Assembly (NCBI GenBank): GCA_947095585.1
Contig: OX352762.1
Coordinates: 120,186,930 to 120,250,929, forward strand
Length of the DNA: 64,000 nucleotides
Direction of reading: 5' to 3'
Source of the DNA: Nephrocerus scutellatus
Lineage: Eukaryota; Arthropoda; Insecta; Diptera; Pipunculidae
The notes under the pieces are model-generated. The model did not search any database and had not been told where the DNA came from. It saw only the letters and a program-made list of their open reading frames with translations. Shown piece by piece: positions 11,601-26,600 of the stretch. The position numbers and the translations under genes were made by a program. Position 1 is the first letter of the stretch. Every line of letters starts with the position of its first letter.

Positions 11601-14600
11601 TATTGAACATACCCTTCATCACGAGGAGTACACAATGGTGGTATTCCTAGACATTGAAGGAACTTTTAGCAACGTCATACATTTGCGATTACAGATGTGA
11701 TGTCGACATTGAGGGCGGATGACTCGCTTGGCGAATTGATTAATCTTTTGTCTCGATCTGCTCCATATTCCAGTTTTATGAAGAGTAGTAAACGTGGTTT
11801 TCAGACCCATACTGACTGAAGTTTGTCCTATTCACCAGGAAATAAAAAGTTCCACTTATTAACCCTCCTTCTATAAAAGGTATAAGCTAAACATTCCAAA
11901 AGCCAAAGCCAAGTATTTGTGTTTTATTTTCGATATTTTTTTTTATATAAGCTAAGCTGGAGACCTAACATACAAGAAAGAGTTCTTAAAGCCATAGTGG
12001 CACTCATATCCTTCAAAAATTACATTGGTAGCAGATGGGGTCTTCAACCCCATATAACTTATTGGCTATATACAGTGGTAGTAAGACCTTCTCTTATATA
12101 CGGTGTAACTGTATGGTGGACTAGCTTAAAAGAGAAAGTAAACCTTGATTATAGAATTAACAAGAAAAGTTTTAATTTTTATGAGTTGATTTGATTTATC
12201 ACTCTGCCAACTATACCCATGCTTGATAGCAGCAGCATAGCCGATCATTTCTGCAGCCTGCAATTCCTCAGCAAGGCATTTAGCAACTCATAAAAGTGCG
12301 ATCTTGCAATCGTACCCAGTACCCTTAATCAAATTACCCTCTTTGTGCGAAATTACTTAGTTGGTTTAAATATTTTTTTAGCTTTCTATATCGCATTTTA
12401 ATGGCGTCTTTTACGAATATAACGACTCAGTTGCAGTTGCATTTTATTTGTTAAAACCTGTGACAGTGTAAAGCTTCTTCATTATTTGTTTATTTTTTAA
12501 ATGGCTACTATTTCTGGCAGAAATGTAACAAAAAATTATCTAAAGCTGCTTAAATAACAAAGTTAACAAAGATCATAAAATTGTCTGCTCTTAATACTTC
12601 TTTAGTTGCTGGGTGGTGTACAAGTAAGACTCTAAACTGCAAGCTTATGCCATTTCCGACTTTGTTCCCAATTTCCTTTTATCCTTCCCCCGATAGAATA
12701 TTTTCGTTTAAATTATCCTTCGCAGAGACAAGCAACAAGACAAAGATAGAAATCGGTTAACTTTTATTGTTGCATTAAGTTTCTTTGATGAGCTCGTAAA
12801 AGTTAATTACATCCGCAGGAATTGGCATTTAGAGGGGTGACATTGTAGAGATTAGCAAATGCTTTCTGGAGGGGATAATGAAAATTGCTGAATTTTTTCC
12901 CTGAGTGGCAATTAATTGGAAAATTAAAATTTGTTTTCATTAATTCCATTAAGCGACAGTTCACTGATTACTATCGGTCATTCGAGTGTTGAGTTTATTC
13001 CGAAATATTGATGAACATTTCCTGATTGGCAAATTTTTGACTTTTTTCAAAAGAAGGAAAAGTTTAAGTTAATTGATCTATGTACAGATGGATAATTGAA
13101 AAAAAGATGCCAAAGAATTACTAAATGAGAGTTATTCGTGTTCCCATCTTATTTTTTGCTAATATTTAAGACAGGAATCCAAGGAATCCATTAAACATTC
13201 TGTCAATGAGTGTTTCTCCCCAAATACAGCCCTGTGCTCAGTATCAGTTCAGTTCATTAACTTTTCAGCAATTGTCCATTTCAGCGTTAATATTTTTTGA
13301 CGCCGGATGTAGTAACTTTTGTACTTCTGCATAAACCTAAATTGTATATCGTCCATCGCAACTTTTTGCATTTAATGGCTACAGAGTAATGCGGTCGTGA
13401 ATTGGACCTCGTTTTGCTATATGCAGAACAAAGGAGCATAAATAACTTTCCAATTTCAAATAAAAATTCTCTTGTCCCTTGTCTTTTTTTTGGGACTATT
13501 TTACCGTAACAATACCATTACTGCAGTATTATACTACCTTACAATACTGTCTCCCCTTTTATTGTTCAAATATTTTTATAACAAATATCGACAAAAATCA
13601 TCAATGAGATGGAGGCTATGAAATGGACTCCACACATACACACATAATACTTTATACCACAAACAATTATGTCTTTGAATAAAAATATCATCTCCAGCGT
13701 CAGCAGTTGAAAGGATAAAAAAAAATGCAAGCAGTCTGAGCGTTAAAACAATGAATTCTGCTTGAATATTTTCAATCTGTCTTTCACGGTAAATTCAGTT
13801 ACATCTCGTAAAAGCCATTTATAGCCCTTCTACCCGCAATCTCTGTGTACGCGTAAGTGCATAGAAATGTTCTTATGAATTTCTTATTTACAAACTGCTG
13901 TTGGCGCTCAGTTTTACAGCGACAATCTGCAGTCTAAATTGCGCTATAAACAGAGTTGTCTGTGACATGATGTAAGCGCGAGGAAAAATCGAAGAAAGTC
14001 ATCCTGTCGAAGATAAAATGTCTTAACGTCTTTGGTAATGATATTCTCCTTCCGTTGATGTTATATTTACCTTTCGTTGCTTGCAACTTTTGACGGGAAC
14101 ATGTTGCGCTTTCATGAAGATGAAGGCGAAGGGAGAGCAACAAGTTATGGTCCTTTGTCTTGAGGTTTTTTTTGGATTGAAACTTTTACTCAAAATAAGT
14201 TTTTAGCTGAATAGAGAGAATAGCGTTTTTTTTACTCCTCTGCCTTCTTCTTCATAAATCCTTTCACCCCTCGTGTGGCCATCTTGTTCTGTTTTCTGCA
14301 AAGCGTTTGAGCTACCTCTAACTCATGAACCATGGACCCTCTGCTTCCTCCTCGACTGTCCTGTACCACGTCCTCCTATGGCGTCATGCTGTTCTACATG
14401 CCTGGTTAAGCGGGTTCCACTGCATGGCATATTTCGCAATTGAGTTTTCGTCGCGCCGTAGTGAGTGTCCAATCCACTGCCACTTTCTCCTTCGCACAAT
14501 AACGTCTACAGGTTCTTGACCCGGTCTCCGATGAAGTTCGTCGTTGGATATACCGTTGGGCCAGAAGCTCCTCAAGGTGATATGTAGGCATTTGTTTACG

Positions 14601-17600
14601 AAAGATTGCAGCTTGCGCGTGGTAGTGGTATCCACCTACCAAGTGCTGCACCAATATAACATTACTAATTTGACGTTGGAGCGGAACAGTCGAAGCTTAG
14701 TTCTTAAGCTTCTTCTCGAGACTTTCGATAGCATTCCGAACGCAGCCCTTCCTTTCCCGATTTTGTTGCACACATCCAGTTCGATGACACCGCATTCAGC
14801 CGAGACCACACTTCCTAGGTATAGAAAGTTGTCAACATTTTCGACTACCTGTCCAGCAATGTTGAGTTGAAAGCGGGTGTTAGAAGTGTTCAGGGCTTTC
14901 GTTTTGGCAGTGTTTATCTTGAACACCACTTTGCTTACTTCGGTTTCTAGATTTTGGGCCATCACATGAAGCTCTTTTTTCTGGGATACCCCTACTGCGC
15001 AGCGCCAACTAGATAGCATCTCGATTTAAGCTGTCAAAAGCATTCCTGTAGTCGATGAAGAGTAGATGTAGAGGAGATCTGTACTTGACGCATTGTTTTA
15101 TTATGATCCGCAAGGTGTTTTTGTGATCGATGTTAGAGGATCCAGAGCGAAAGCCTGCTTGTAACACGTCGAGAGTTGAACCTAAATGCTCCATTACGCG
15201 TTCTAGCTATTATCTTGGCTACGGCCGGTAAAACGCATATACCTCTCCAGTTTCCACATTCCATCAGATTTCCCTTTTTTGAAAGCTTGACGATCATCTC
15301 TCTTTTCCATTATTGGTAAAATTGATAATTTTCCCACGCTCTCCGTATGAGCGGGTGAAGAAGTTTAGCCGATTAGGGATGCTGTCAATACTCACCGCTT
15401 TATTTTTCTATAGAGACTTGATTGCTGCTTCTGATAGTAGGCAATAGAGCACAGTCTACCAACTCGCTCGTAAGCTCACCAAGAAGAAACACCACATCAA
15501 CTACCCTGGTTAAGGCAATAGACGGCTCTTTGATCCTTATGGAGGAACAACAATTAACCCGCTGGACAGAACAAGAATAAGTTTTGAATTGTACTTAGCC
15601 AAGCACGTCCATCAACCCACATATGCACCCTAATAGGATACTTAACATCAGCGTCGCTTCTCCTTTGTTGGATGAGATATTGACAACAATTCATTCACTG
15701 CAATCAGGTAAAGCAGCAGGCAATGATATCAAGGTATCTGGGAATCTCAAACCCCTCCATCATCATTAAAAGAAGGCTTGATAGCCAAACTTCCCAAGAA
15801 AGGTGATTTGAAAACTTATTAACATCATTAAGGTCATCTTGCCTCACCTTTCAACATCTAATCTGGAGTCAAGCAAGGTTGCACCCTCTCACCATTGCTT
15901 TTCACAATTGTCATCGACTGCGTGATGAAAATAGTAACCCATACTCCATCGGGTTTGCCATGGAATGTTTTCTACTGCCTAGAAGACCTGTACTATGCCG
16001 ATGATATCTGTCTCCTATCGTTAGGTGACATGGAGCGAAAATTAAACTCACTAGAGCTCCACGCTAACAAAGTGGGTTTAAAAATTAACGTCTCAAAAAC
16101 AAAACTACCTAGCGTTAACGCCAGTGGAACATATGATCTCTCGATTGTCGGACATCAGATAGAGGAAGTCGATAAGTTTGGTTATTTCGGCAGCTAAATG
16201 TCAAAAAATGGTGGTGCTGACTCGGATGTGTGCTCTCGTGTAAATAAGGCGCGACACTCCTATAGTCTGCTTAATAATATCTTGAACTCCTCACAAATCT
16301 CCCGGAATCTGAAGCTAACGATCTTCAGATCAACAAGTGCTTAAGGAGGATATACTGAGAATAAGATGGCCGGACATTATCACCAATCAAGACTTGTGGA
16401 GATTAACGCAACAGGAAGCAATCGCGATCACCATCAGTCGACGAAAATGGAGCTGGATTGGCCACACTTTGAGAAAGGCAGCGAACGATTTTCGGAACTA
16501 GCGCTCGACTGGATTTCCACAAGGAAGAAGCCGAGTTGGCCGTCCTAGCAAGACATGGAAAAGGACAATAGAAGACAAAGCAAGATCCCAGGGGACCGAG
16601 TGGCATCACTTGAAACCTCAGGCGATAACTCGAGTTCGTTGGCGGGCGTTTGTAGAAGCCCTATGCTCCCTCGCGGAGTAAAGGAAAGAAAGAAAGAAGA
16701 CACAATGGTCAGACGAGCCTAGAGGCGATCATACATTGACGGAGTATTTGTCAGAACGAGAGGTAAAGAACAAGGCAAGGGTGTTTGCGGAATGATTTGT
16801 CATGTCAGGTATTTTTGTAGGCTCATTTACAAGCTGAGTAAGGTGATTAAACTCAGCGAATAACTCAACACACCTTCCTTCGGGTGTTACCTGGCCAGAA
16901 TGGCGTGCCACCCAGAATTATGTACATTGAAATCGCCCGCAATAACGATTGCAGTTTAATTAGCATGTTATGAACATTGCTTTCATGGTAGCTTTGCATT
17001 AGCTGCATACAAAAAAGCTAAAAAGTTTCATGTATTTTCTCTAATTGGAGATACACATGTGTCTGTAATTTTAAAAGAGTTTATATGGCAGCCTCTCGGC
17101 CCTCTTTCTTTTAACAGAAATTCAAAATTTTAATAGCAAATGTTGTCATTGGAGATGTTGAATATTATCGGGCTTAAGGAAGTGGATTAGAAATTTATCA
17201 CAAGATTCCACCAGCCAGCCAGCTACCAACAGACACATGCCGACGCAAGTTGCTATAGAGACTTTGAAAAGCACATTGAGTTGATGAAATTTCTGCTTTG
17301 TGTGATTGTAGCAGATCTAAAGGTTTAAATTTTGAAAGCTCATTTCTAAATATGATACATTGAACGATGAATCCTGTAATAGAAAATCTTCAAGTAAAGT
17401 AATTACAGAATTAATCCACTCCTTTTGTTTCTTCCTTTCACTCACTAAATTTACATAATTTGAAGATAATTAAATATGAAAGTGAATTGTACCATTCGAG
17501 CTGATTCCAATCAACTAAGATAAAATCTCCTTTATTTCTTTCACAAGAAGATTAGGTTACAATTTATGTTCCCCAAATTAGCAAAGTATCTTACTGTCTT

Positions 17601-20600
17601 AGTTGATATTTGGTAAACCGCCACTCTCATTTCCACATAAAAAAACATTCAAGAGGCATCCGTGGCAACTGTCGGGGTAGTGTTACCTACACGAGCAGCC
17701 ACAAACGAAACAAAATATATTAAAATATCATGTTAAGCATCCTTCAAAAATTTAGAAGTTTACCGCAATAGACATGAAAGACTGAATCTAATGCCAACGT
17801 CAAGGATACAAATTATCTTCTCGAGTTGTATAGACATTTTGTAATAAATCAGAATTTTGTAATAAACCACATTTTGTAATAAACTAGAATTTAAATTGAA
17901 AAATTCACAGTTAAAACAACAAAAGGTACTCTTATTTATTGCAAATATTCTAAATTATTTCTTGGCTTATCTTTTCTGCTTCTTGTCTACAGTCGGCAAC
18001 GATAACTATACGTTTGCGACTCATCAACAACAACAATAACTCACTTTTTGTACCACAATCAACAGTTTATGGGTTGGCTCACCTGAAACGACGCCGTAAA
18101 TGCTGAAACGATTTCGTAGAAATGTTCCCACGGATGACCCGGATCTGGTCGAAATGGCGTCAGAATATACTGAAGACCCAGCAACGGAACCAGCAAAAGC
18201 GTTGCACTGCAAACAACGAAATTTTAAAATCAAAAATTGTTCCACTTTTAGTATCGCTTTTGAGTGCGCAATTTACCGAAATGCCTGTAGGATGGTTCGT
18301 GACGGACCAAAACTGCCCTGTATGCTGGCCGGAGCTTTCAATTTCAGCAAAACCACCCGCACGATATTGCATAGGAATAACAGGTTTAGAAGCATCGATA
18401 TACAGACAGGTACCACCAGGATGTTCACATATTTCGTTTCGTTCATCCAGCAACTGGAAAAATACGAGAATATTTATCTGAGGTAACGGCGTCTCGACGA
18501 TAAAGTAAATCCAATTAAAAGTGAAAATATAGTGACAATAAAACCGCCATAACTGGCCGGTAAGGTTTCTTTTTATTACTCACTGTGCTATCTCATCGCC
18601 CTCACCAGCAAGACCACGTGATAGACCATAGATGAGAATGACAATTGCCGGTGAGCCCCAACCGAAGGCAATCAGCCATTTTACTAATTTCTTCTCGGAG
18701 ATGAACGCTGACACAAGAACAGTGTGCAGGTAGAAGCCTTCGCAGAGCATCCAGGAATAGTTCGTCATGAGGAAGTAATGTAGTATAAGATGAAGTATTT
18801 GGCATCCAGCCTAAAATGTAATAATAATACAAGGACGTACGTATGGCTAAAGCGTATTTACAGTGAGTTACAATTGGTTGCAGACGGACATTTTTTTAGA
18901 TATTGCAAATATGCAACCTGAGAATTTCTTTTCTGATAATTCGTCATTCGTCAAGTCATAAGCCAAAAAGCACTGAAAATAATGCATTTTAAATCACAAA
19001 TGTTCTCTGGCTGACATAAATAATATTCGTCAGAATAATCTGGTAACTCACTGTTGTTAGAGTTAGTTTGTGTGATAACAACTTACCGCATTCTCCTGTA
19101 GGATGTCGGTGTCCGCAATTATCACAGTGTACCATAGTAGCCAGAGTGAATTGTTTGCGGCGAACGAGGCGAACAAATTCATGTGCAGTGTTATGCGAGC
19201 GCATCTCAGTGACCTGCAAATGGATGGAGGAATTCATTTTAGAATTTTGTTTGTTTTAGGTGCAGTTGTCGATGGTCCTTGGGGTATTTAATTAAAACGT
19301 ACAATGTGTGCATTCTGTGTTTTTTCAGTGTTGCAATATCCTGCAAATAACCGATAGCTGTGAGTGACAATCGAACCAGCATTTTACAATTAGGAAGATT
19401 TTCACTAGAACCAGCGCAATACTATGCGTCGATGAACCTCTGCCTGTCAGTGAGCGTTGGGATATTTACATTACGTTATTATATTGGTAATATTGCGTTT
19501 AAGTGGGAAATGGAAATGGTATATGTATTGTGATTTCATCAATATTCAGAATGTTGCTTTTAGATTGTTCCTTTTATATTTAACCTTTGGACCTTTGGCG
19601 ACAATAAGAACAAAAAAAACAGCTTCTAAGAATAGAATTGATTAATTTATTGATTGTGGTGGGGGATGTTGTAGAACTGCTTCTACCGATAGATTATGGT
19701 CCGCTAAATAACGAGAAATAATAAGTTGCAGCTCTGTTAGTAAGTCCTAGTTCCACCTCCTCGTGGTGCCAATTGGGAGTTTCTCTGGAAATTGCGAACG
19801 AAAGGGGGCATATGGCGAGCTTCCTGCGCCACAAAACAGGATAAGTGTCGATTGGTCTGTGGCCCAGTGAGCCGCAACCGCAATAAACCCAATTGCTCCG
19901 TAACGTAATACAATGCCTCGGATACGAACTGATACTTTGTTGCGACCTTACGGTATCGCACACTGACAAAGATCGGTTTCTGAAACGTTAAGACCCTCCT
20001 CGACTCACTCCAGAAGGGCCTCAAAACACCAGATTCCCCCAATTAGAACGTGAGCCTACGCGATATAATATAGACATTTTACAAATAAGATGGTATGATA
20101 CCAGTATCGAACAAATAATACTTCTAAGGAATTATCGCTCGCGATGTTACCTAAATCAAAGCGTACACTACACATCGTTTAGTCATTCATGCCTCTAGAT
20201 ATAGATTTAGAAAAGGAATTAAGTCCCCGCTGCACTTGCGTTAGCCTCAATAAACGATTCAATGGACCATTTTTTTTTACCACAAACCTCGAAATAGCGA
20301 GAGAGAGAGAGTAATTTGAATGATGTTTAAATGTTTAAAGTGTTTAAGTACGAGATCAACTTTGTAGGAGAGCTATACCGCTCTTGATATGGTCCAGTTG
20401 GACACACTTCTCTACTTTAGTTGTGACCAAAGGTAGGTAGGTAGGTAGGTAGAGTGGCGGTCCTCGCTGACTTGGCGAGTTCCTCAAATAGCACTATAGA
20501 GCGCCGTTTTGCTGCCACAAACCCAACCCAATGCAACGAAAAATGGTTGTGTGAACTTATAGCCAACCTGTAGCATTAAGGTACGATATCAGATATATGA

Positions 20601-23600
20601 TGCCGTACTCTGAAAGCTCCTTCAGGTCATAAAAGAAGGGAATCCTTAGTTTGCGAAAACGAAGAGCCGCAACTGCCAGGCACTTACAAAGAAATGAATG
20701 AGAGTTTCTTTCTCATCCATATCTAAACAGCTCCTGCAAAAGGTATTGTGGGGAATTCCCAGTGGCCCGTGGTTATTGCAACAGCTCTGGAAATATCTTT
20801 CCGAGATCTGGAGATTAGCTCGGGGGATTTGCTTTTATTATAGGAGGGCCACATCACTCTCGACGTGGTGCAGAGGACAGCTGACTGTTTTAGCGCAGTC
20901 CGTTTCCAGTCTGACGCACTTCTTCACCAGCACGTCCACCCTCTCAATGCCGTCAATGTCGCTGTGTCCCATACCTAAACTAGGGTCAAGTCTATGCATT
21001 GGCTTATAGAAGCCAGTTCGCCCTGGCACTGCCTGACGAGCTTTGAATTGTTGCTTGTAGCTATAATGGCTTTAATAGCAGAATGGTTGTCTACACATAT
21101 GCCAATTCTGCCCGCTATTGCGGTATAGTGAGATAGCGCTCTGCAAGCCTAAGAGCCCCGCCCAAAAGATACTAGCAGAGTCAGGTAGCTTGGGGTTTGA
21201 AAGGTTAGGGTTTTCAGAGTAAACTCCAGCACCGACTCCATTACTCATCTTGGATCCATCGGTGAATAGAGTTACATCAAAGAGCTCCACAGCTCTCCCG
21301 TCCTTTCTCGAGTTGGAAACTCTACGGCAAAGCTAGGTTTGAAGTGAAGTTAATTAGTGCAGTAGTCCGTTGAAGATGGTATCAACTCCTTCGGTAATAA
21401 CTGCAGTGTATTGCAGTGGCCGTACCGTTTGTTAGCAAACCACTCAGATTCTCGGAGGATGACCGCGCTGCACGCCGCAACGTATTTAGTCAATATGTCG
21501 GGAGGTAGTAAGTGAAGGATTGTGTTAAGAACGTCGGTGGGACAGGAGCGAAGTGCTCCAGTTATGCCAACAGCTGCTGATCTCTGATCTGTATTCTACT
21601 TTTTTATTAATCACCGGCCACCAGACCAGCGCACCATAGTTTAGTATAGGACGCACCTCTGCTGTGTACAGCCAAAGAGCCATCCTCGGCTGCAGTCCCC
21701 ATTTCTTGCCAATGGTTTTGCTGCTAGCATATATGGCAATACAAGCTTTCTTAGCCCTAAATTCTATATTCGACTTCCAGCTGAGTTTCCTGTCCAGGAT
21801 TACGTCGAGTTATTTTGCTTCCGAGGTAAGCGTAAGTCTCTGGCCATTGAGCTTGGGCAGGGCAAATTCCGGTATTTTGGACTTAGCCAGAGTGAATCGA
21901 GTGAACCACAAGCGGTAGGCCAGGAGCTAAACTTTCCTAGAGCCCTTACCATGACCTTACTGATAACGGAAAGGTACTGTCCTGACACAAGTATCACCAC
22001 GTCGTCAGCATACGCAACAACCTTCATCCTGTCCATCTCTAATGACCTGAGGCTGTTTATAACCAGCAGCCATAGAAGGGTCGGTATCACACCCCCCTGT
22101 GGAGTGCCCCTGCCGCCTGATTTGGTAATATTGCTACTGCTCAGATTGACATGGATCACCTTGCTACCTAGCACGAAAATGATCCACCGTATTAGGAGTT
22201 GCTCTACCCCTAACTGAGTGAAAGCCTCCTGAATGGCATCAATGTGGACATTTTTAAAGGCCTTCTATATCGAGAAAGTTGGCTACACCCTTGCTTGAAA
22301 TAAAATGGGAATGTTCAATGGTGCGTACTACCAGTTAGAGGATGTCTCTGTGAACCTGCCTTTAAGGGGTAAGCATGCTGGTATTTTGATACGACCGTAT
22401 ATATTCTTAGTCTTATACGGTAGTCTAAGATTCGTTCATGCGTTTTCAGCAGAAACGACGATAGACTAGACTAAGTGGTCTAAAATCTTTCGCCGATTCA
22501 TGACCTCTTATGCCTGCTTTGGGGATGAACACAACTCGTACTCTTCTCCAACTGCAGGGAGCCTAGCTAAGTCTTAGGCAACTTCTGAAAATATTCACTA
22601 AACCAAGGGGCCGACACACCTATAGTCTTCTGAAGCATGATAGGTAGTATGGATAGGCAGAAAAACTGCGAATGGCCCAGGAAACTAGCATCGTGGGTTA
22701 TAATGTTATTTACTTCGCATGGTGTCACTTCCTGCCTTTCAGGAGCACTCAGCCAGTGAGCTGATCCCAAGTCCTTACAAGCGGGAAAGTGAGTATTTAC
22801 AGGTTTTAGTAAATACCCACTTTCCCGCAGTAGTAAAGAAAGAGAGCATTTTGTTTTGACTGAGCTGACTCTTTTCTATTGAATTTTTCCATTCTGTCAG
22901 TGTCTATAGTTATACCCTTATTTTGAGAAAACCACAAAACCAGTGTTACAAACGCAAAAAAACCATAATAAGAGGGGTCAATAACTTGAATGTGATAAAT
23001 TCAATTAGAACCCAATGAAAGTTTTAATTTTCAACACTCAAACAGTCTCACTTAAAGATATTTGTAAGCTGAAACTTAAATGCTTTTTCTGAGAGAATTC
23101 TCTTTAATTCGATGCAAGTGCTCGCCTTCCACAGAATCATTGCCATTCAATAAGAAAAATGCATTCTCCGGATTTTGCATCGGGGATTTTGTCAGCTGTT
23201 TAATTCCAGTAACTGCATAGAAATTAGCCAACATAATCAATTCATTAAAATTAACATAAAGTTTACCCTGATTGATGTCCAGCGGATAAACTTCCAAAGT
23301 AGGATACATTATATAGCCAAAGACCTTCGTTAGCTGCGAGACAAAATTAATTTCTATTAAGCATAACGCTTAGCAAGAATGTGATTAGCTCAGCATGGTA
23401 ACTACCGTGAAACTTCTATGGTAATAAGTATTGAGGTTGCACGTGTCGTTTCTAAGATGCTATGGATTCTCCAGTGTCATATATGTGTATGTATATTATA
23501 AGGGATATTTTTGCAAGGCGACTGTGCTGTGCTGTTCTCTATTTTTGATTTACCAACACAGTATCTTAGAGCTAAGAATAAGGGTTTGTCGTATCAATCC

Positions 23601-26600
23601 TTGAACGTGTTCGTTGGTGATTGCCTTTTAAAGGTTCAAGCCATTTTCAATTAACTACTAAGCCAAAGGCACTCACGGAAGTTCATTCTAAATCCATATT
23701 ATTAATGCACATGTTAGCAAATATCAACTGTGAAGCTTCTTTACGTCCTCTCCACTTACACAGTTTACCTGAATAGCATATGGTTGCCACGGTTCGACTG
23801 TTATCCTGATATTTAACATTTTATGATGACATTTTGAGTAATTCAATTTGCAGCATCCGCAAATTACTCCTGGTAAATTTGTGATCCAAGACAAGTTCTC
23901 AAGTGAGAGGAGAGGTACAAGTTTGCTATTTCAGGATCATTTTAATTTTACCTTGGACGGTCTCTTTAAGTAATGGAATTCACAACACAGCACACGAAAC
24001 GCTCTACACACATTAGACAATTTTGTCATCGCACGGATATGACTTACCTGAAGTAACCCAATATGGCCAAGGACAATAAAATGGCAACAAGAGATATGCC
24101 ATAGCCGGTCTGTGAGATTAAATTTGTTTTATGTTTCCACTGAAAGGACACAAACATAAAACGCAGTGAGTAATATGAAGTATTTGAGACAGGAGTCTTT
24201 GATACTCACCTCTAAGTCATCGTAATTAACACAAGTTGTGTAATTGGACCAGGATCTGTTTGTTAGTGGATGCCTAAACCATTCGCCATTAGTCTCGCAT
24301 TCTTTGTGTGCGTATCCTGTTGGTTAGGAAATGAAAACATAAAAATGGACAACCAATGAGAGTCACTGTAATTAGTTTGTGCAATGAAAGGGAAAATGTT
24401 GATATCCTTGCCACTTAGACTACTGTGAATTGGAATAAAGGTAATTTTGTTGGCTTCTTAAGCTAATGAAACGATTAGGGTTGCCAGGCAACTAATTCAC
24501 CTGTAGGTTAATTTGACTTAATTTTATGTTTTAGAACAACCTATAGGTTAATTAGGAAGGAATAAGAACGCAGCTTATGCTAATAATGTAGTAGTAAACT
24601 GTTTGATATACGTACCTTACCATAAACTATGAACACTAAACAAGTGTGAGAAATTCAAAAACAGTTAATTGCCAAAGAAACGCTTCAAAACCACAATCTA
24701 CAACATTGAAGCAAACTTTAATGCAAACCCGTCCCAGAATACATGAAAAACATTTCGATTGGTTATTCTGGGATGTGCACCTACTACACATGTTTCTGCT
24801 GTTTTCTTTCAGACTGGGGTAATTTCATAAATCGGAATAACAAGAACATCGACTTTTGTTGCCGTTGTCGGCCGATAGAGTAAACGGAAATCCTTCATCC
24901 AACCGCCCACTGATTTTGTCCGGAATTTATTATGAATGCAAAGATAATCATGTAGTAGTCCCGCGGTGAACGTTGTTAAGCAACAATGCTCGTACATCAT
25001 GGCCAGAATATGTTGTACCTTGACATCATCATCGCTGTCGGTGAGTCGTAAAACATCCCCAACAGTGGATATGAACTTAGACATCTGTGCAAAAGTATAG
25101 ATAACATACATAATGTATATGTATGTAACGCTGATGTATACACCAAAGCACTGGTTTCCAAGCAGATAAATGGAAACGAATTGGGTGACTAACCTCGGGG
25201 TCACCTATCGAATCACTTCGTATTGGGCTGGTGAAGTTTACTTTTCAAAATGTTTTTACTGTCAACTCAGAGAATTGTGGCTTATTTTCTATTTCTGTAA
25301 AACTGGCTCATTCGACCTGAGTATATGAGTATTAAGGTGGCAATATGTAAATTACAACGCCAGTCAGCTGGTTTACATATATTATGTATGTACCTTGGTA
25401 TTTTGATTAAGAAATGGATTGGCCAAATTCCTATGAGTGTCATCAAAATAAACACAAATGTTCAAAAAGGACTCTAATGTCGGTAAATGTAATCAACATT
25501 TTTGTTTTATGAGATTGCAAGTTTCACTTGAAATCAAATAAGAATTGGGATGCCAACTCTTTTACTGACTTTAGTATTTAAATACTTACATAAAAAACTT
25601 TGCTTCTCTAGTGAATATACATGAGATACTTCCCTAAATATAAGTACATCGCAAAGGCATACAAACAGGTATATAGTTGACGTTCAAGTACTGAAAGTAA
25701 TGGGTTTTTATTAAGAGCGCCCCCTTTTTTTAATTGAATTGAATTATTTAAAAGTTGGTTGAAAGTATAAAACATGTTGATCCCGAATTATGGATTGCAA
25801 CATCATTCAAATATTTTTCATGAAAACGCCTGGACGTGTGAATGTTCTGAGCCCTATTTTATGTCTGTATGTCTGTTCGCAATTAACTCGAAGACCGTTC
25901 ATCCAATGTAGCTGAAACTTTGGGTTGTGTTGAGAACGGTTGGGGTAAGTGTTTCTAAGAAGTTTCTGGTAGGGTGGTATTCATGAGTAGCGAGGAGGAT
26001 GCGGTGGAACTTTTTTTTTAGATTAACTCGAAGACCGTGCAGTATATAGGCTTAGTCTTTGGCTGGTGTGGGGTATTGGGAGTGTCTTGGAGGTCTTAGA
26101 GCCCTTTGGTAGTGTTAAGCGATATGATATAATCAAAAATTAAGCGGTGCAGATGATGAATTGTTTATTATAGAGTATCTGGCGGTTTTAGGTTTTGGGG
26201 TCTTGGAGGGAATCTTTGTGGTTTTTGAGGTATGTAAGGGTATTTTTGATCTCTGGCGGGTCTTTGGGGTAGAAGAGATTTAGGAAAGTAGTTACCGGTC
26301 TTGAGTGTGTTCTCAGGCGGGCCTTAACGGCGTCTCCAAGGAGTTTTGAGGGGGCCTTATTGTGGTCTTGAGTGGTTTTGATGGAATTATGGCGGTCTTG
26401 AAGCAATCTTTAGTGGGTATCTTAATTGTCTTTTTAGGGGAGCCATAAGAGGCTCTTGAGGAGCTCTTAAGAATTTATACAGGGGGTCTTGAATGATATC
26501 TTGAGTGGAATCTTAAGTTGGTCGTGGGGAATATTGACGGCGGAGCGTTCAAATGGTCCTGGGGTTCATAAACCAATATTTTTTCCAAATCTTATGTTTT

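Larger units (their letters stand above)
9086..18082 (-). other. receptor intron 8 (9 kb), TE-filled
   Basis: Bounded by GTGAGC and TATATTTCAG. It contains the LINE fragments at 9600-12310, 14230-15480, 15580-16712 and 16728-16925 and a repeat at 16985-17240. The stretch 12310-14230 and the flanks 9086-9600 and 17240-18080 show no recognisable gene. Confidence 0.75.
19214..24047 (-). other. receptor intron 4 (4.8 kb)
   Basis: Holds the RNase H LINE at 20430-22780, the hairpin at 22781-22828 and the candidate orphan exon at 23076-23333. At 19694-20042 there is a 101-codon minus-strand open piece I cannot identify; it may be a remnant of LINE ORF1. Confidence 0.7.

Noticed and set aside
14325..15019. 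Plus-strand ORFs over the RTE-like copy, and those at 34412-36013
   Set aside because: Antisense shadows of RT reading frames.
18100..18486. 128- and 119-codon plus-strand ORFs
   Set aside because: Antisense to receptor exons 7 and 8.
19694..20042. Possible LINE ORF1 or zinc-knuckle protein on minus
   Set aside because: Cys spacing does not form a clear CCHC knuckle; left unassigned.
26188..26406. 72-codon minus-strand ORF
   Set aside because: Lies wholly in the degenerate GGTCTTGAG repeat; composition reflects the repeat.
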